This document shows positions 37,348 to 48,350 of a stretch of DNA of 64,000 nt, one piece after another. The stretch comes from Thalassomonas actiniarum (GTDB lineage Bacteria > Pseudomonadota > Gammaproteobacteria > Enterobacterales > Alteromonadaceae): positions 3,658,001-3,722,000 of the forward strand of contig NZ_CP059735.1 in NCBI RefSeq assembly GCF_000948975.2, given 5' to 3'. A program made the translations under genes and the position numbers. The notes under the pieces were generated by a model. That model ran no database searches. It worked only from the letters and a program-made list of their open reading frames with translations, and was not told the DNA's origin. Every line of letters begins with the position of its first letter. Positions within the stretch are counted from its first letter, which is position 1.

Positions 37348-37563
37348 TTAAACTTTGATATTAATACTTTGTCCGACACCGGGTGCTGCGCTTGGCGCGG
37401 CAGTTTGTGCGCTGGAATCAAGCAAAGTATTCACCATATGCCCTTCCAGCTCCTGTTGAGTTTTAGCAAGTGAAGCCACCTTAGCTTCGGTTTTTGCTTC
37501 AGTCACGGAATTGGTCATATTTGCCTGTAACCCGGGGCTTGATCCATTAATTGAAATCGACAT
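37348..37563 (-). CDS. YjfB-like putative motility protein
   Basis: Small protein of 71 aa. It starts MSISINGSS, has a helical centre (SLAKTQQELEGHMVNTLLDS) and ends in GVGQSINIKV, resembling the conserved end (G-x-x-I-D/N-I-x-V) of the YjfB family of putative motility proteins. The ATG at 37563 has a clear Shine-Dalgarno AAGGAG 5 bases upstream. No other flagellar gene is nearby. The assignment rests on the terminal motif and size. Confidence 0.6.
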   Translation of the reverse strand: MSISINGSSPGLQANMTNSVTEAKTEAKVASLAKTQQELEGHMVNTLLDSSAQTAAPSAAPGVGQSINIKV

Positions 37564-37752
37564 AGTTTCTCCTTGGCCTAACAGCGTCAAAAAAGATATT
37601 CACTATATTATCGGCCAGGAAAATATTTTCTTTAATTTTATTTTGATCTTTTTTGACTTGGTTATCATCTCCCCGTGAAAGCCATACTCTAACTAGTAGT
37701 ATCCTGTCCTTGACTCTGCCCTGCTATATTACAAACATAAAATACAGGCATA

Positions 37753-37778
37753 AAAAAAGGCGCATAAAGCGCCTTTTC
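37753..37778 (-). terminator. Intrinsic terminator after gapB
   Basis: AAAGGCGC-ATAAA-GCGCCTTT stem, with a long A-run on its left that reads as a T-run on the minus strand. It lies 20 bases after the gapB stop. Confidence 0.88.
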
Positions 37779-37797
37779 ATCAAAACAAGCAAAATGC

Positions 37798-39240
37798 TTA
37801 TTTCATTGGTAAAGTCGGCACATAAATACCGGCCATTTCATGCATAACACGCACAACCTGGCAGCTGTAACCAAACTCATTATCGTACCACACATACAGT
37901 ACCGCACGATCTTCATCCACAATAGTGGCCTGCGAGTCAACAACACCGGCATAACGAGAGCCAACCAGGTCGGTAGAAACGATTTCATTAGAGGCGGTAT
38001 AATCCACCTGGTTTTGCATATCTGAAGCTAATGAAATGTAGCGCAGGTAATCATTTAGACCGTCTTTATCGGTAGCTTCTTTTAAATTCAGGTTCATGAT
38101 CGCCATAGAGACATTCGGGGTCGGCACCCTGATAGCATTACCGGTTAACAAACCTTTAAGCTCAGGCAGGGCTTTTGATACCGCTTTAGCCGCGCCCGTG
38201 GTGCTGATCACCATGTTCAGCGGCGCACTGCGGCCACGTCTTGGTGCTTTGTGATAGTTATCGATCAGGTTTTGGTCATTAGTATAAGAGTGAATGGTTT
38301 CAACGTGACCATTGCGGATACCAAACTTATCATTAACCGCTTTTAATACCGGAGTAATGGCATTGGTGGTACAGCTGGCGGCGGAAACAATTCTGTCTTC
38401 GGGCAAAATCATGTCATGGTTTACGCCGTAAACGATGTTTTTGATATCATCCTTAGCCGGTGCCGTCAATAAGACTTTTGATACGCCTTTTGATTGCAGA
38501 TGCTGACCTAAACCTTCTCTGTCACTCCAGATCCCGGTGTTATCAACCACTAAAGCATTGTTAATGCCGTACTCAGTGTAATCAATGTCCGCTGGCGATT
38601 TGGCATAAATCACTTTAATGAAAGCGCCGTTGGCTTTAATGACATTGTTTTCTTTATCTATGGTGATGCTGCCGTTGAATGCGCCGTGTACCGAGTCACG
38701 ACGTAACAGGCTGGCACGCTTTTCCAGGTCATCTTCTTTACCCGGACGAATGACAATAGCACGTAGATTCATCTTGGCACTTGGACCGGCACGTTCAATT
38801 AATAAACGGGCCAATAAACGTCCGATACGGCCAAAACCGTATAACACAACATCTTGTGACGGCTGCTCTTTAGCACCGATATCGGCTAATTCTTTTTCAA
38901 GATATTGTTCAATTGACAGGCCATTGGCGCCGCCGCAAAATAAATAACGATAAGCCAGCTTACCGACATCGATGCGCGCCGGCGATAATTGCATTTTACT
39001 TAGGGCTTCAACAAAGGGAAAACTTTCACGCAAACGTAATTTGCTTTCTTCATGTAAAGCCACAGATTTGTGGGCCTTGATAATATCAATAGCAGAAGCA
39101 TTTACCAGAGGGCGACCATAAACCGATACTTCTATGCCTTTATTTCTGAAGAGTTGCCCGATAATGGGTTGCATATTTTCAGCAAATGTTTGACGTTCTT
39201 GCCAGCTAGTCTGATATTTTTCCTCAAGATGAGAAGTCAT
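37798..39240 (-). CDS. gapB: Glyceraldehyde-3-phosphate dehydrogenase, long GapB-type
   Basis: 480-aa GAPDH homologue with an N-terminal extension of about 125 residues before the NAD-binding motif YGFGRIGRLLARLL. The catalytic Cys near residue 290 lies in SAASCTTNAITP, and the phosphate-binding and substrate motifs STTGAAKAVSKALPELKG and WYDNEFGYS are intact. Long GAPDHs of this type occur in marine gammaproteobacteria beside the normal GapA and are thought to serve gluconeogenic or alternative cofactor use. The direction cannot be told from sequence. It is a single gene with its own terminator. Confidence 0.9.
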   Translation of the reverse strand: MTSHLEEKYQTSWQERQTFAENMQPIIGQLFRNKGIEVSVYGRPLVNASAIDIIKAHKSVALHEESKLRLRESFPFVEALSKMQLSPARIDVGKLAYRYLFCGGANGLSIEQYLEKELADIGAKEQPSQDVVLYGFGRIGRLLARLLIERAGPSAKMNLRAIVIRPGKEDDLEKRASLLRRDSVHGAFNGSITIDKENNVIKANGAFIKVIYAKSPADIDYTEYGINNALVVDNTGIWSDREGLGQHLQSKGVSKVLLTAPAKDDIKNIVYGVNHDMILPEDRIVSAASCTTNAITPVLKAVNDKFGIRNGHVETIHSYTNDQNLIDNYHKAPRRGRSAPLNMVISTTGAAKAVSKALPELKGLLTGNAIRVPTPNVSMAIMNLNLKEATDKDGLNDYLRYISLASDMQNQVDYTASNEIVSTDLVGSRYAGVVDSQATIVDEDRAVLYVWYDNEFGYSCQVVRVMHEMAGIYVPTLPMK

Positions 39241-39431
39241 TGCATAAACCTTTTTATTTCAGTCGATTGAACGATAGTCTATTATCAATAAAGTTAATAT
39301 AATATATGGGCACCAGTGTTATTTTACGAAATAATACTAGTGGATACCTTAAAGCGGCGCCTATTGTAGTCGAGTATGAAAGCTTACGCCACTGGTTACA
39401 GAATTATTTATCTCTTTATATTGGAAAAAGA

Positions 39432-40238
39432 ATGAAATTACACCTATTAGCTGCAATTAGCGCTTTGGCCTTATCTGCCTGTGATAAAGGCCCTAATTTA
39501 GCTCAAGTATGTGATTCTCACCCCTTGATTTGTCAGGAGTTTAAGGAAGATAACTGGTGTAAAAAGGAGCGCACCCAAACAATTTTTGCCGGTGCAGATT
39601 TACAGGACAGTCCCAGCGATCAACATAAATATAATTTATTGATCGCCTATGAGAACTACGCGGAATGCGTCAGTTTTGCCTCACAAATCGAGCATATTAA
39701 ATTAAAAGAAAAGAAAACCGTCAGAATCAACAATTACATCAAGGCCAAAGAAAGAATTGAACAGCTTTCGCAGGAAACCGCTGCTTCAGAGCACCCTCAG
39801 CTGCTGTATTTTCACTGGACCCGTTATTTAAACGAGCGCTCGCTGGAAAAATTTCTCAGACTCGAAGGCAGCCCTGAGCTGGAAACACCGGCATCGCAAT
39901 TAAATCTAGCCACCTATTATGCCAAGCGAGATCCGGACAAGACCCTGAACCTGTTATTCCACGCCCTGGAGTTATACCAGGCGGGAGATGTTATCGACAG
40001 TGAAATATTTAAATCCCTCACCACAATTTTCACCGATAAAAAAGAATACAAACAAGCTTATATCTGGTTGAAGATCATGAGGCTCTATGATCCCGAAGAT
40101 ACCGATTTAACGGAGAAGTCGCTGAAGAACTACCAGGAGGCATTCCAGCTCGACAGTGATTTTCTCGACCAGGTGGCCGATACCACCTTAGATAAAATTA
40201 AAGCCGGAGAATTTCACTCCCCCAACCTCAAGGGCTGA
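39432..40238 (+). CDS. DUF2989-type outer-membrane lipoprotein
   Basis: 268 aa from the ATG at 39432, with a lipoprotein signal peptide MKLHLLAAISALALSAC (lipobox LSAC, Cys17). The mature part has DSHPLICQEFKEDNWCKKER and SQIEHIKLKEKK, typical of DUF2989, followed by helical repeat-like segments. The frame is open for 42 codons upstream, but only the internal ATG gives the signal peptide. It is convergent with gnd through a shared terminator. Function unknown. Confidence 0.85.
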   Translation: MKLHLLAAISALALSACDKGPNLAQVCDSHPLICQEFKEDNWCKKERTQTIFAGADLQDSPSDQHKYNLLIAYENYAECVSFASQIEHIKLKEKKTVRINNYIKAKERIEQLSQETAASEHPQLLYFHWTRYLNERSLEKFLRLEGSPELETPASQLNLATYYAKRDPDKTLNLLFHALELYQAGDVIDSEIFKSLTTIFTDKKEYKQAYIWLKIMRLYDPEDTDLTEKSLKNYQEAFQLDSDFLDQVADTTLDKIKAGEFHSPNLKG

Positions 40239-40314
40239 GTATTTTGCTCGCCCCTTGCTGTTACCGGCAATTCTAATCATCCCTGCTTTGCGCCATACCA
40301 TACATCCTGTATAT

Positions 40315-40348
40315 AAAAAGGCACTTCACTAAAGTGAAGTGCCTTTTT
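40315..40348. terminator. Bidirectional terminator between the lipoprotein gene and gnd
   Basis: GGCACTTCACT/AGTGAAGTGCC hairpin flanked by AAAAA and TTTTT, so it works on both strands for the convergent genes. Confidence 0.92.
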
Positions 40349-40378
40349 ACTAAAACATGTTTTTACCCGGCTAGTGCC

Positions 40379-41920
40379 TTATTTTTGCACCGGCGGTATT
40401 TCTACGGTTTTACGCTCCGGCGAAGACCACTGCACATGGTATTTTTTCCCTGCCGGCTTATCTACCCGCTCAAACGTATGAGCACCAAAGAAGTCCCTTT
40501 GTCCCTGTAATAAATTCGCCGGTAACACTTCTGCCCGCATCGAATCATAATAAGATAACGCCGAAGACAGGGCACCGACAGGAATACCGAGCAAAGTGGC
40601 ATCAGCTACCGATTTTCGCCAGTTACCCTGATGTTCATTTAACTGCCCGGCAAAAAAGTCATCCAGCAGCAAGTTGTCCAAGTCTTCATTGCGCTCAAAT
40701 GCCTCGGTGATCGGCTGCAGGAAAACGGCGCGGATAATACAGCCGGCCCGCCATATTTTGGCGATACTGGCAAAGTTCAGGGTCCAGTTATGCTCTTTTG
40801 CCGCCAGTTTCATTAACTGGAAGCCCTGGGCATAAACACAAATTTTCGCGCTGTAGATGGCATCATGCAAACGATCGATAAAGGCCGTTTGCTCTTCTGC
40901 GGTAAAAGATACCGCTTGTGGCCCGGATAACTTCTGAGCCGCTTGAACGCGAAAATCTTTAAAAGAAGAAATAGATCGGGCATAAACCGCCTGAGAAATA
41001 GTCGGCGCAGGGCAACCTACTTCCAAACTGCTGACCGCGGTCCATAAACCGGTCCCTTTTTGTCCGGCTTTATCCAGAATAAGGTCAACCAGGGAAGTGC
41101 CGGTATCAGAAGACTTCTGACGCAAAACTTCCACCGTGATTTCCATTAAATAACTGTCCAGCGGACCCTGGTGCCATTTTTCAAAAATATCGGCAATGTC
41201 ATCGGTAGATAATCCCAGGCCGGAGCGCAGGATATGATAGGCTTCACCGATGATCTGCATGTCCGCATATTCAATGCCGTTGTGGACCATTTTCACATAA
41301 TGACCGGCACCGGCAGGCCCGATATAGGCGGCGCAGGGATCGCCTTCATTGATCACTTGTCCGGGCTTGGTACGCTCCAGCGGCTTGCCGGTGTGCGGAT
41401 CCACTTTCGCGGAAATCGCTTCCCAGATAGGTTTTATCCGGGTCCAGGCATACGCAGAACCACTGGGCATTAATGCAGGCCCGAAACGCGCCCCCACTTC
41501 CCCGCCGGAAACTGCCGACGAAAACAGGATAAAGTTATTTTTATACTTTTGCTCACGGGCAACGGTATCCATCCATAAGCTGTTACCGGTATCAATAACG
41601 ATATCATCCGCGCCTATGCCTGCACCGATCAGGTTTTCACAAACTTGGTCAACAGGAGCGCCGGCGGGTACGGATAAGACAATGAGGTGGGGAGGTTTTA
41701 ACTGGGAGAGAAGTTCGGTATAAGAGGAGCAGCCATGAACCCGGGGGATATCTGAGTTATTTTCTTGCTGATCCTGTAAAATAACATCATTTACTTTTTC
41801 GCTGCTTAAATCAAACGCCGCAATTTTATAGCCATTATCTGCCAGGTTAAGCACCAGGTTCTTACCCATTACACCCAGGCCGATAAAGCCTATGTCACAC
41901 AAAACCGTATCTCGTGTCAT
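40379..41920 (-). CDS. gnd: 6-phosphogluconate dehydrogenase (decarboxylating)
   Basis: 513 aa. NADP-dependent oxidative decarboxylation of 6-phosphogluconate to ribulose 5-phosphate. The N-terminal motif IGFIGLGVMGKNLVLNLADN binds NADP. GPAGAGHYVKMVHNGIEYAD holds the catalytic Lys, His and Asn. SSAVSGGEVGARFGPALMPS is the substrate-binding motif. The ATG at 41920 is chosen over a TTG one codon earlier. It is divergent from gapA with a 249-bp intergenic region, so any HexR-type control there could affect both genes. Confidence 0.97.
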   Translation of the reverse strand: MTRDTVLCDIGFIGLGVMGKNLVLNLADNGYKIAAFDLSSEKVNDVILQDQQENNSDIPRVHGCSSYTELLSQLKPPHLIVLSVPAGAPVDQVCENLIGAGIGADDIVIDTGNSLWMDTVAREQKYKNNFILFSSAVSGGEVGARFGPALMPSGSAYAWTRIKPIWEAISAKVDPHTGKPLERTKPGQVINEGDPCAAYIGPAGAGHYVKMVHNGIEYADMQIIGEAYHILRSGLGLSTDDIADIFEKWHQGPLDSYLMEITVEVLRQKSSDTGTSLVDLILDKAGQKGTGLWTAVSSLEVGCPAPTISQAVYARSISSFKDFRVQAAQKLSGPQAVSFTAEEQTAFIDRLHDAIYSAKICVYAQGFQLMKLAAKEHNWTLNFASIAKIWRAGCIIRAVFLQPITEAFERNEDLDNLLLDDFFAGQLNEHQGNWRKSVADATLLGIPVGALSSALSYYDSMRAEVLPANLLQGQRDFFGAHTFERVDKPAGKKYHVQWSSPERKTVEIPPVQK

Positions 41921-42131
41921 CAATTTATTCCAACTGTGAAAGATGAAGAAGCCAGGGGCTCCGATTTAAATTGAGCGTCATTGTAACACGCAAAATGGTG
42001 TAAATCCTACAAAATTACCGCGATAAAACCAATAAAACACCTATAATATAGTAATCATACGTAATTAATGCTTAAAAATTGATTCAAAACAGCTAAAAGA
42101 TGATCTTTTACTTGCAGTTTCTTAAAAATGA

Positions 42132-43192
<1,061 letters not shown>

Positions 43193-43292
43193 GCCATTAG
43201 TTCATGCTGATGGCCCGGTAAATTAAGCAACGATTAAAAGTTGCCCTACTTCCATCTTAAGCTGCAGGCAACTTCACTTTATCGCTAAACAC

Positions 43293-43326
43293 AAAAAACC
43301 AGCAAACTAAGTTTGCTGGTTTTTTA
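43293..43326 (+). terminator. Intrinsic terminator of gapA
   Basis: AAAAAACCAGCAAAC-TAA-GTTTGCTGGTTTTTT, a long AT/GC stem ending in a T-run, 100 bases after the stop. Confidence 0.9.
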
Positions 43327-43414
43327 TGCTGCAAAGGAATGAACCAGGACTAAAACATATCTACGGCTTAGTCCCGCTCACACCAATATATCAATCCCAG
43401 TGCCAGTCTGGCCG

Positions 43415-44230
43415 TTAAAGGTAACTTTCAATAAAATTGAGTACATTGATGCGATCCAGGCGGAACACCCCGCCAGTCCCGGCACAATTGCCATTTTTAC
43501 CAAAAGAAGTTACACCAGCAATAACACTGCTCTGCCCGAGAAAATTAGGCCCTCCTGAGTCACCAAAACATACCCCGCCGGTACTGCGGTTATTGGAGAG
43601 CAACATAGAAAAGTCGTTTTTAGCCCCCAGGCGGTTTATTTTCACCAGATGCGGGGTGGCAAACATGCGCACCCGGTTGGCCTCCATAAACACCGGGTTT
43701 ATTTGCTGCAGGCCATAACCGACGGCAGTAAATGAGCTCTCTTGCTGACCGCGACGATGGGTAAGTTCATCCAATTGATCTGCTTCTGGCAAGCTGGGAT
43801 AGGAGTCAAGCACGACCCCGGGTTCTTGTAAGATCACCACACCTACATCATAACGGGCAAAAACCGCATGGCTAAAGCTTGGATGTGATGCCCAACTGAC
43901 CGCTTCAACACTGTTAGGTCCCTTGTTGGGGTAATAGTTATTACCTTCATCAACATTAGACTCGATAAATACCCGCATTCCGGAAAAATCTCCCGGCTCC
44001 CCGGTACAGTGGCCGGCGGTAAGCACGACAGTTGGCGACAATAAAGTCGCACTACAGCGGCCAACCGGAACACCGCCGGCCTCCATCAACAGCATCACTA
44101 CCGCCGGATGGTTGTCGCCATCGAGCTCACCGTCAGTAATCGCCAGAGCAGGAAAACTTAACGGCAATAAGCTCATCATAGAGCAGGCCAGAGTTAAAGT
44201 GTTTTTTTTCATCACGTCGATTATCTTCAT
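43415..44230 (-). CDS. Secreted trypsin-like serine protease
   Basis: 271 aa from the ATG at 44230, which has GGAGAG just before it. The signal peptide (residues 1-30, cut after FPALA) directs export. The S1-family triad is complete: His74 (LTAGHC), Asp128 (RYDVGVVIL) and Ser225 (GDSGGP). Four cysteines suggest two disulfides. An upstream in-frame start at 44287 lacks a site. It is a lone gene between gapA and eda, without an obvious inhibitor or secretion partner. It may act on environmental protein. Confidence 0.92.
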   Translation of the reverse strand: MKIIDVMKKNTLTLACSMMSLLPLSFPALAITDGELDGDNHPAVVMLLMEAGGVPVGRCSATLLSPTVVLTAGHCTGEPGDFSGMRVFIESNVDEGNNYYPNKGPNSVEAVSWASHPSFSHAVFARYDVGVVILQEPGVVLDSYPSLPEADQLDELTHRRGQQESSFTAVGYGLQQINPVFMEANRVRMFATPHLVKINRLGAKNDFSMLLSNNRSTGGVCFGDSGGPNFLGQSSVIAGVTSFGKNGNCAGTGGVFRLDRINVLNFIESYL

Positions 44231-44848
44231 AATTCTCTCCAGTATTTCATTACAGCAGGCCTTATGGCCTGAAATATGGTCAAACATTAAAAACCTGTTG
44301 AGGTGTTTTAACGGAACTAATAATCAATTATTCGGATCAGGTGTATTAACCTTATGAGACATGTCATCTTCTGCGGGTTAAAGCTTCCTTAAATATCTTA
44401 AAACAAGATTTTCACTTGTTTTAGCAGGGATCAGGTGAAGCCTTCCAGGCCCCCCCTTGCTCTGGTGTTAATACGCTATTGTCATACTGCCCGTTTCCCT
44501 CCTTTGACGATATTAACATTATAAACTTTGCTCTGAGGCAGATAATCAAGGGCAACCCCGTAGGGTCATCCTGCTTCTATCTAAACGACAACTATCTAAA
44601 CAACAACTATCTAAAGCAAAGCGTTAATCATGATTTAAAAAAATTATCCAGAAACCACTTTCCAGTATAGTGAAGATGCGGTCAAACATTGACGAGCAGA
44701 AAGAAAACATTCCCCCAGGGCTTTTAGAAATTTAAAGCAGCCCCTGTAATAACTAGACTGTAGCAACAGGCCTGACCAGGCAAATAAAATTCACGGCATC
44801 ATTACCCAGGTGTGAAGTTTAAATCAACAGTCAGCTAGCTGCGGGCAT
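44231..44848. other. 618-bp non-coding region between the protease gene and the eda terminator
   Basis: No credible gene. It contains the promoter region of the protease and a small 15-bp tandem repeat (annotated separately). A 63-codon open frame at 44479-44670 runs through that repeat and has no ribosome-binding site, so it was not called. Confidence 0.5.
44577..44621. repeat. Three tandem 15-bp units
   Basis: CTATCTAAACGACAA, CTATCTAAACAACAA and CTATCTAAAGCAAAG follow one another. The first two differ by one base, and the third diverges at its end. Likely a slippage-derived minisatellite. Confidence 0.8.
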
Positions 44849-44876
44849 AAAAAAACCAGGCTAAGCCTGGTTTTTA
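44848..44876 (-). terminator. Terminator of the zwf-pgl-edd-glk-eda operon
   Basis: AAAAACCAGGC-TAA-GCCTGGTTTTT hairpin about 25 bases after the eda stop; the A-run on the left gives the minus-strand T-run. Confidence 0.88.
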
Positions 44877-44901
44877 TTAACAACATCAACTGCCGTCATT
44901 A

Positions 44902-45549
44902 TTATTTTACATGATTAAGCGCCTGGGTGGCGAGATCCGTAATTGCAGCCCAGTTCTTTTGCTTAACGATATCATCGGTAACCAGCCAGGAGCCACCGCA
45001 ACAGGCAACATTAGGCAAGGCCAGATAATCGCGGACATTGCTCGGGTTAATGCCGCCGGTGGGACAAAAACGGATATCCGGGAAAGGACCGCCGATAGAC
45101 TGTATTGCCTTGACCCCGCCCGAAGCTTCTGCCGGGAAGAATTTCAGGTGATCGTAACCTAAATCAATCGCATCCATCATTTCAGAAATCGAAGAGATAC
45201 CGGGAATTAATGCAATGTCGCCTTCATTACCCGCTTTTAATAAATCTTTGGTTAACCCGGGACTGATGGCAAACTTGGCACCGGCATCGGCGCAGTGCTG
45301 CAACATCTCACGGTTAGTGACCGTGCCCGCGCCAACAACTGCTTCCGGCAATTCTTTGGCGATAGTTCTGATCACTTCAAGCGCCGACGGCGTTCGCAAA
45401 GTCACTTCAAGCACTTTAATACCGGAGGCTAACAGCGCCTTAGCGATCGGCAAGGCATCTTCCACGTTTTTAATCACAAGCACAGGCACTATAGGGCCCA
45501 TGGCAAAAAGCTCTTTTGGCGATATTTGCCAGTTTTTTGATACCGTCAT
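44902..45549 (-). CDS. eda: 2-keto-3-deoxy-6-phosphogluconate aldolase
   Basis: Last step of the Entner-Doudoroff pathway: KDPG to pyruvate and glyceraldehyde 3-phosphate. 215 aa. The catalytic Glu is in VLEVTLRTPSA, the Schiff-base Lys in HLKFFPAEASGG, and FCPTGGI is a phosphate-binding motif. The ATG at 45549 has AGAGGA before it and overlaps glk by 4 bases. It is the last gene of the zwf-pgl-edd-glk-eda operon. Confidence 0.97.
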   Translation of the reverse strand: MTVSKNWQISPKELFAMGPIVPVLVIKNVEDALPIAKALLASGIKVLEVTLRTPSALEVIRTIAKELPEAVVGAGTVTNREMLQHCADAGAKFAISPGLTKDLLKAGNEGDIALIPGISSISEMMDAIDLGYDHLKFFPAEASGGVKAIQSIGGPFPDIRFCPTGGINPSNVRDYLALPNVACCGGSWLVTDDIVKQKNWAAITDLATQALNHVK

Positions 45550-46520
45550 AATTCCTCTGTATTGTGTTGGCGAAGATAAGCTGAAGCGCCGATAATGCCC
45601 GGCTGTGATTCGGTGATCACAAAGGTCGGGATGGTTTTGTTAAATTCGACAAAACGTCCTTTGGCTTCAAAGCGACTTCTAAATTCACTACTTTTAAAAT
45701 ATTCAATAAAACGCGGCACTATGCCGCCGGCGATATAAACCCCGCCAAAGGCGGCCATGGTCAATGCCAGGTTGCCTGCAAAACTGCCTAAAATCTTGCA
45801 AAACTGCGCCAGGGCCTGCTGGCACACGTCACAGCTTTCATTGAGCGCCCTTTCGCTGATGTCCTTGGCGCTATAAGGCTGGGGAGCTTCCCCTTTATCA
45901 AACATCAATGCCTGGTAAATCTGCTCTAAACCTAAACCGGATAATACCTGCTCATAAGACACCCTCGGGTATTTAGACAACAGATAAGCTAAAATACGCG
46001 TTTCATCTTCATCTACCGGGGCAAAATCGACATGACCGCCCTCACCGCCCAGGCTGAGCCACTGGCCATTGGCCGGCACCACATGGGCAACCCCCAAGCC
46101 GGTGCCCGGGCCACAAATGGCGATGGGTTTATCCGCTGCCACACTGCCCTGACCGATTTGCACTTTTTGCTCATCGCTTAAAAACGGCACCGCATGGGCA
46201 ATGGCGGTATAATCATTGATCAATAATAACTTGTTGAGACTTAAGGTTGCTTTAAGCGCAGATTTTGAAAATTGCCAAGGCAAATTGGTCATGGAAATCA
46301 GATCATTTTCCACCGGACAGGCAATTGCCAGGCAGGCATTAATTGATTTGCCGGTTATCGCCTTTTCACTGAAATAATGCTTAAGCACATCCGCCAAACT
46401 GGCAAAATCATTACACTGGAACACTTCCAGTTCACTGATCTTGCCCTGCTCATCACTGATCCCCAGGCGAATATTGGTGCCGCCGATATCGGCGACAACA
46501 TTAACCATAGATTCACTCAT
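45546..46520 (-). CDS. glk: Glucokinase
   Basis: ATP-dependent glucose kinase of the bacterial Glk family, 324 aa. VVADIGGTNIRLGI is the ATP-binding phosphate-1 motif. LLINDYTAIAHAVPFL, GPGTGLGVAHVV and LGGEGGHVDFAP are further family motifs with catalytic Asp in INDY. It feeds glucose into the pathway encoded around it. The ATG overlaps the edd stop by one base. Confidence 0.95.
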   Translation of the reverse strand: MSESMVNVVADIGGTNIRLGISDEQGKISELEVFQCNDFASLADVLKHYFSEKAITGKSINACLAIACPVENDLISMTNLPWQFSKSALKATLSLNKLLLINDYTAIAHAVPFLSDEQKVQIGQGSVAADKPIAICGPGTGLGVAHVVPANGQWLSLGGEGGHVDFAPVDEDETRILAYLLSKYPRVSYEQVLSGLGLEQIYQALMFDKGEAPQPYSAKDISERALNESCDVCQQALAQFCKILGSFAGNLALTMAAFGGVYIAGGIVPRFIEYFKSSEFRSRFEAKGRFVEFNKTIPTFVITESQPGIIGASAYLRQHNTEEL

Positions 46521-48349
46521 TAACCGACACCACCTTCATCAAACAAAGAGCAGGCGCCGGTATCGGCCGAGCTTAAGTTACGGCGCATAAAGCCGAAGAT
46601 TTCACGCCCCATGCCCTGGTGATGGCCATTGACCTGGAACTGGGCATTTTCTCTTTGCGCCAGCTCTTGCTCGCTTACTTTTAAGATCAGCTCACCGGTT
46701 TCACCGTCAAGGCGCAGGATATCGCCGTCGCGGATTTTCGCGATAAGGCCGCCATCTAAGGCTTCCGGACATAAATGAATAGCTGCAGGCACCTTGCCTG
46801 AAGCGCCGGACATACGGCCGTCGGTCACCAAGGCCACTTTAAAACCTTTATCCTGCAATACGCCAAGCGGCGGTGTTAACTTATGCAGCTCAGGCATGCC
46901 GCGGGCTTTTGGTCCCTGGAAACGCACCACGGCAATAAAGTCTTTTTCCAGCTCTCCGGCTTTAAAAGCGGCATCGAGATCATGCTGATCTTCAAAAACC
47001 ACTGCCGGGGCTTCAATGACCAAGCTGCCTTCACGCATTGAAGAGGTTTTTAAGACACTGACCCCTAAATTACCTTCCAATACTTTTAAGCCGCCGTCGA
47101 CTTTAAAGGGTTTGGCAACGGTGGCGATCACCTGATCATCGCCGGAGACTTCTGCACCATCCACCCATTTCAGCTCACCGTCTGCTAATACCGGTTGCTG
47201 GGTATAACGGCTTAAGCCTTTACCGCAAATGGTTTCAACATCTTCATGCAATAAACCATTGCCGAGCAATTCTTTAAACAATAACGCCATACCGCCGGCT
47301 TGCTGGAAGTGGTTAATATCGGCATGACCGTTAGGGTAGATACGGGTGATCAGCGGCACAACTTCAGATAAATCATGAAAGTCCTGGAAGTTAATGATAA
47401 TGCCCGCCGCCCTGGCAAAAGCGATAATATGCATGGTCAGGTTGGTAGAACCGCCGGTGGCAAGCAAGGCGACGATAGCATTGACAATAGAGCGTTCATC
47501 TATCATCTTGCCCACAGGCATATAATTGCCGTTTTGTTGGGTTAAGCGCGTAACCTGGCGGGCCGCTGCTTTGGTTAATTCTTCCCTAAGCTCGGTATTG
47601 GGGGCAACAAAAGAAGCACCGGGTAAATGTAGCCCCATCACTTCAACCACTAACTGGTTGGAGTTTGCCGTACCAAAGAAAGTACAGGTACCGGCACTGT
47701 GATAAGAGGCGGACTCGGCTTCTAATAACTTATCCTCACCGATTTCACCTTTGGCAAATTGCTGGCGAACACGGGCTTTTTCTTTATTGGGAATACCTGA
47801 AGGCATAGGACCTGCAGGAACAAATACCGTCGGCAAATGACCGAAGGTCATACTGGCAATGAGCAGGCCAGGCACGATTTTATCGCAGATCCCGAGCATC
47901 AGTGCGCCGTCAAACATATTATGGGATAAGCCAATCGCCGTAGACATGGCAATCACATCCCGACTCATCAGACTGAGATCCATTCCGGGCTGGCCTTGGG
48001 TAACACCGTCACACATGGCTGGCACACCACCGGCAAACTGGGCAACACCGCCGGTTTCTTTTATCGCCGCTTTAATGATTTGCGGGTAAGTTTCATAAGG
48101 CTGATGGGCGGACAACATATCGTTATAGGCAGAAACAATGGCAATATCGCTATGATTGATACCGCGCAAAGTTTGCTTGTCTTCTTTACCGCAAGCAGCA
48201 AAGCCATGGGCCAGGTTACCGCAGGACAGGCTTGCCCTGTGCACCGTCTCTGATTTGGCCCGTGCTATTTTGTCCAGGTAAGCACTACGCGAGTCTTTAC
48301 TGCGCGCTTTGATACGCTCGGTTATCGCTATAATATCTTTATTCATCAT
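46520..48349 (-). CDS. edd: 6-phosphogluconate dehydratase
   Basis: Iron-sulfur dehydratase of the IlvD/Edd family that converts 6-phosphogluconate to KDPG. About 609 aa. [44 protein letters not shown] and [17 protein letters not shown] carry the cluster cysteines and substrate residues. ATGs at 48349 and 48346 follow GGAG; the first is used. A longer frame upstream overlaps pgl and is not conserved. Central gene of the Entner-Doudoroff operon. Confidence 0.96.
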   Translation of the reverse strand: MMNKDIIAITERIKARSKDSRSAYLDKIARAKSETVHRASLSCGNLAHGFAACGKEDKQTLRGINHSDIAIVSAYNDMLSAHQPYETYPQIIKAAIKETGGVAQFAGGVPAMCDGVTQGQPGMDLSLMSRDVIAMSTAIGLSHNMFDGALMLGICDKIVPGLLIASMTFGHLPTVFVPAGPMPSGIPNKEKARVRQQFAKGEIGEDKLLEAESASYHSAGTCTFFGTANSNQLVVEVMGLHLPGASFVAPNTELREELTKAAARQVTRLTQQNGNYMPVGKMIDERSIVNAIVALLATGGSTNLTMHIIAFARAAGIIINFQDFHDLSEVVPLITRIYPNGHADINHFQQAGGMALLFKELLGNGLLHEDVETICGKGLSRYTQQPVLADGELKWVDGAEVSGDDQVIATVAKPFKVDGGLKVLEGNLGVSVLKTSSMREGSLVIEAPAVVFEDQHDLDAAFKAGELEKDFIAVVRFQGPKARGMPELHKLTPPLGVLQDKGFKVALVTDGRMSGASGKVPAAIHLCPEALDGGLIAKIRDGDILRLDGETGELILKVSEQELAQRENAQFQVNGHHQGMGREIFGFMRRNLSSADTGACSLFDEGGVG

Positions 48350-48350
48350 A

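Noticed and set aside
44479-44670. 63-codon open frame in the protease-eda intergenic region
   Set aside because: It lacks a ribosome-binding site, runs through the 15-bp tandem repeat (which produces its Asn/Tyr/Leu-rich stretch) and resembles no family.
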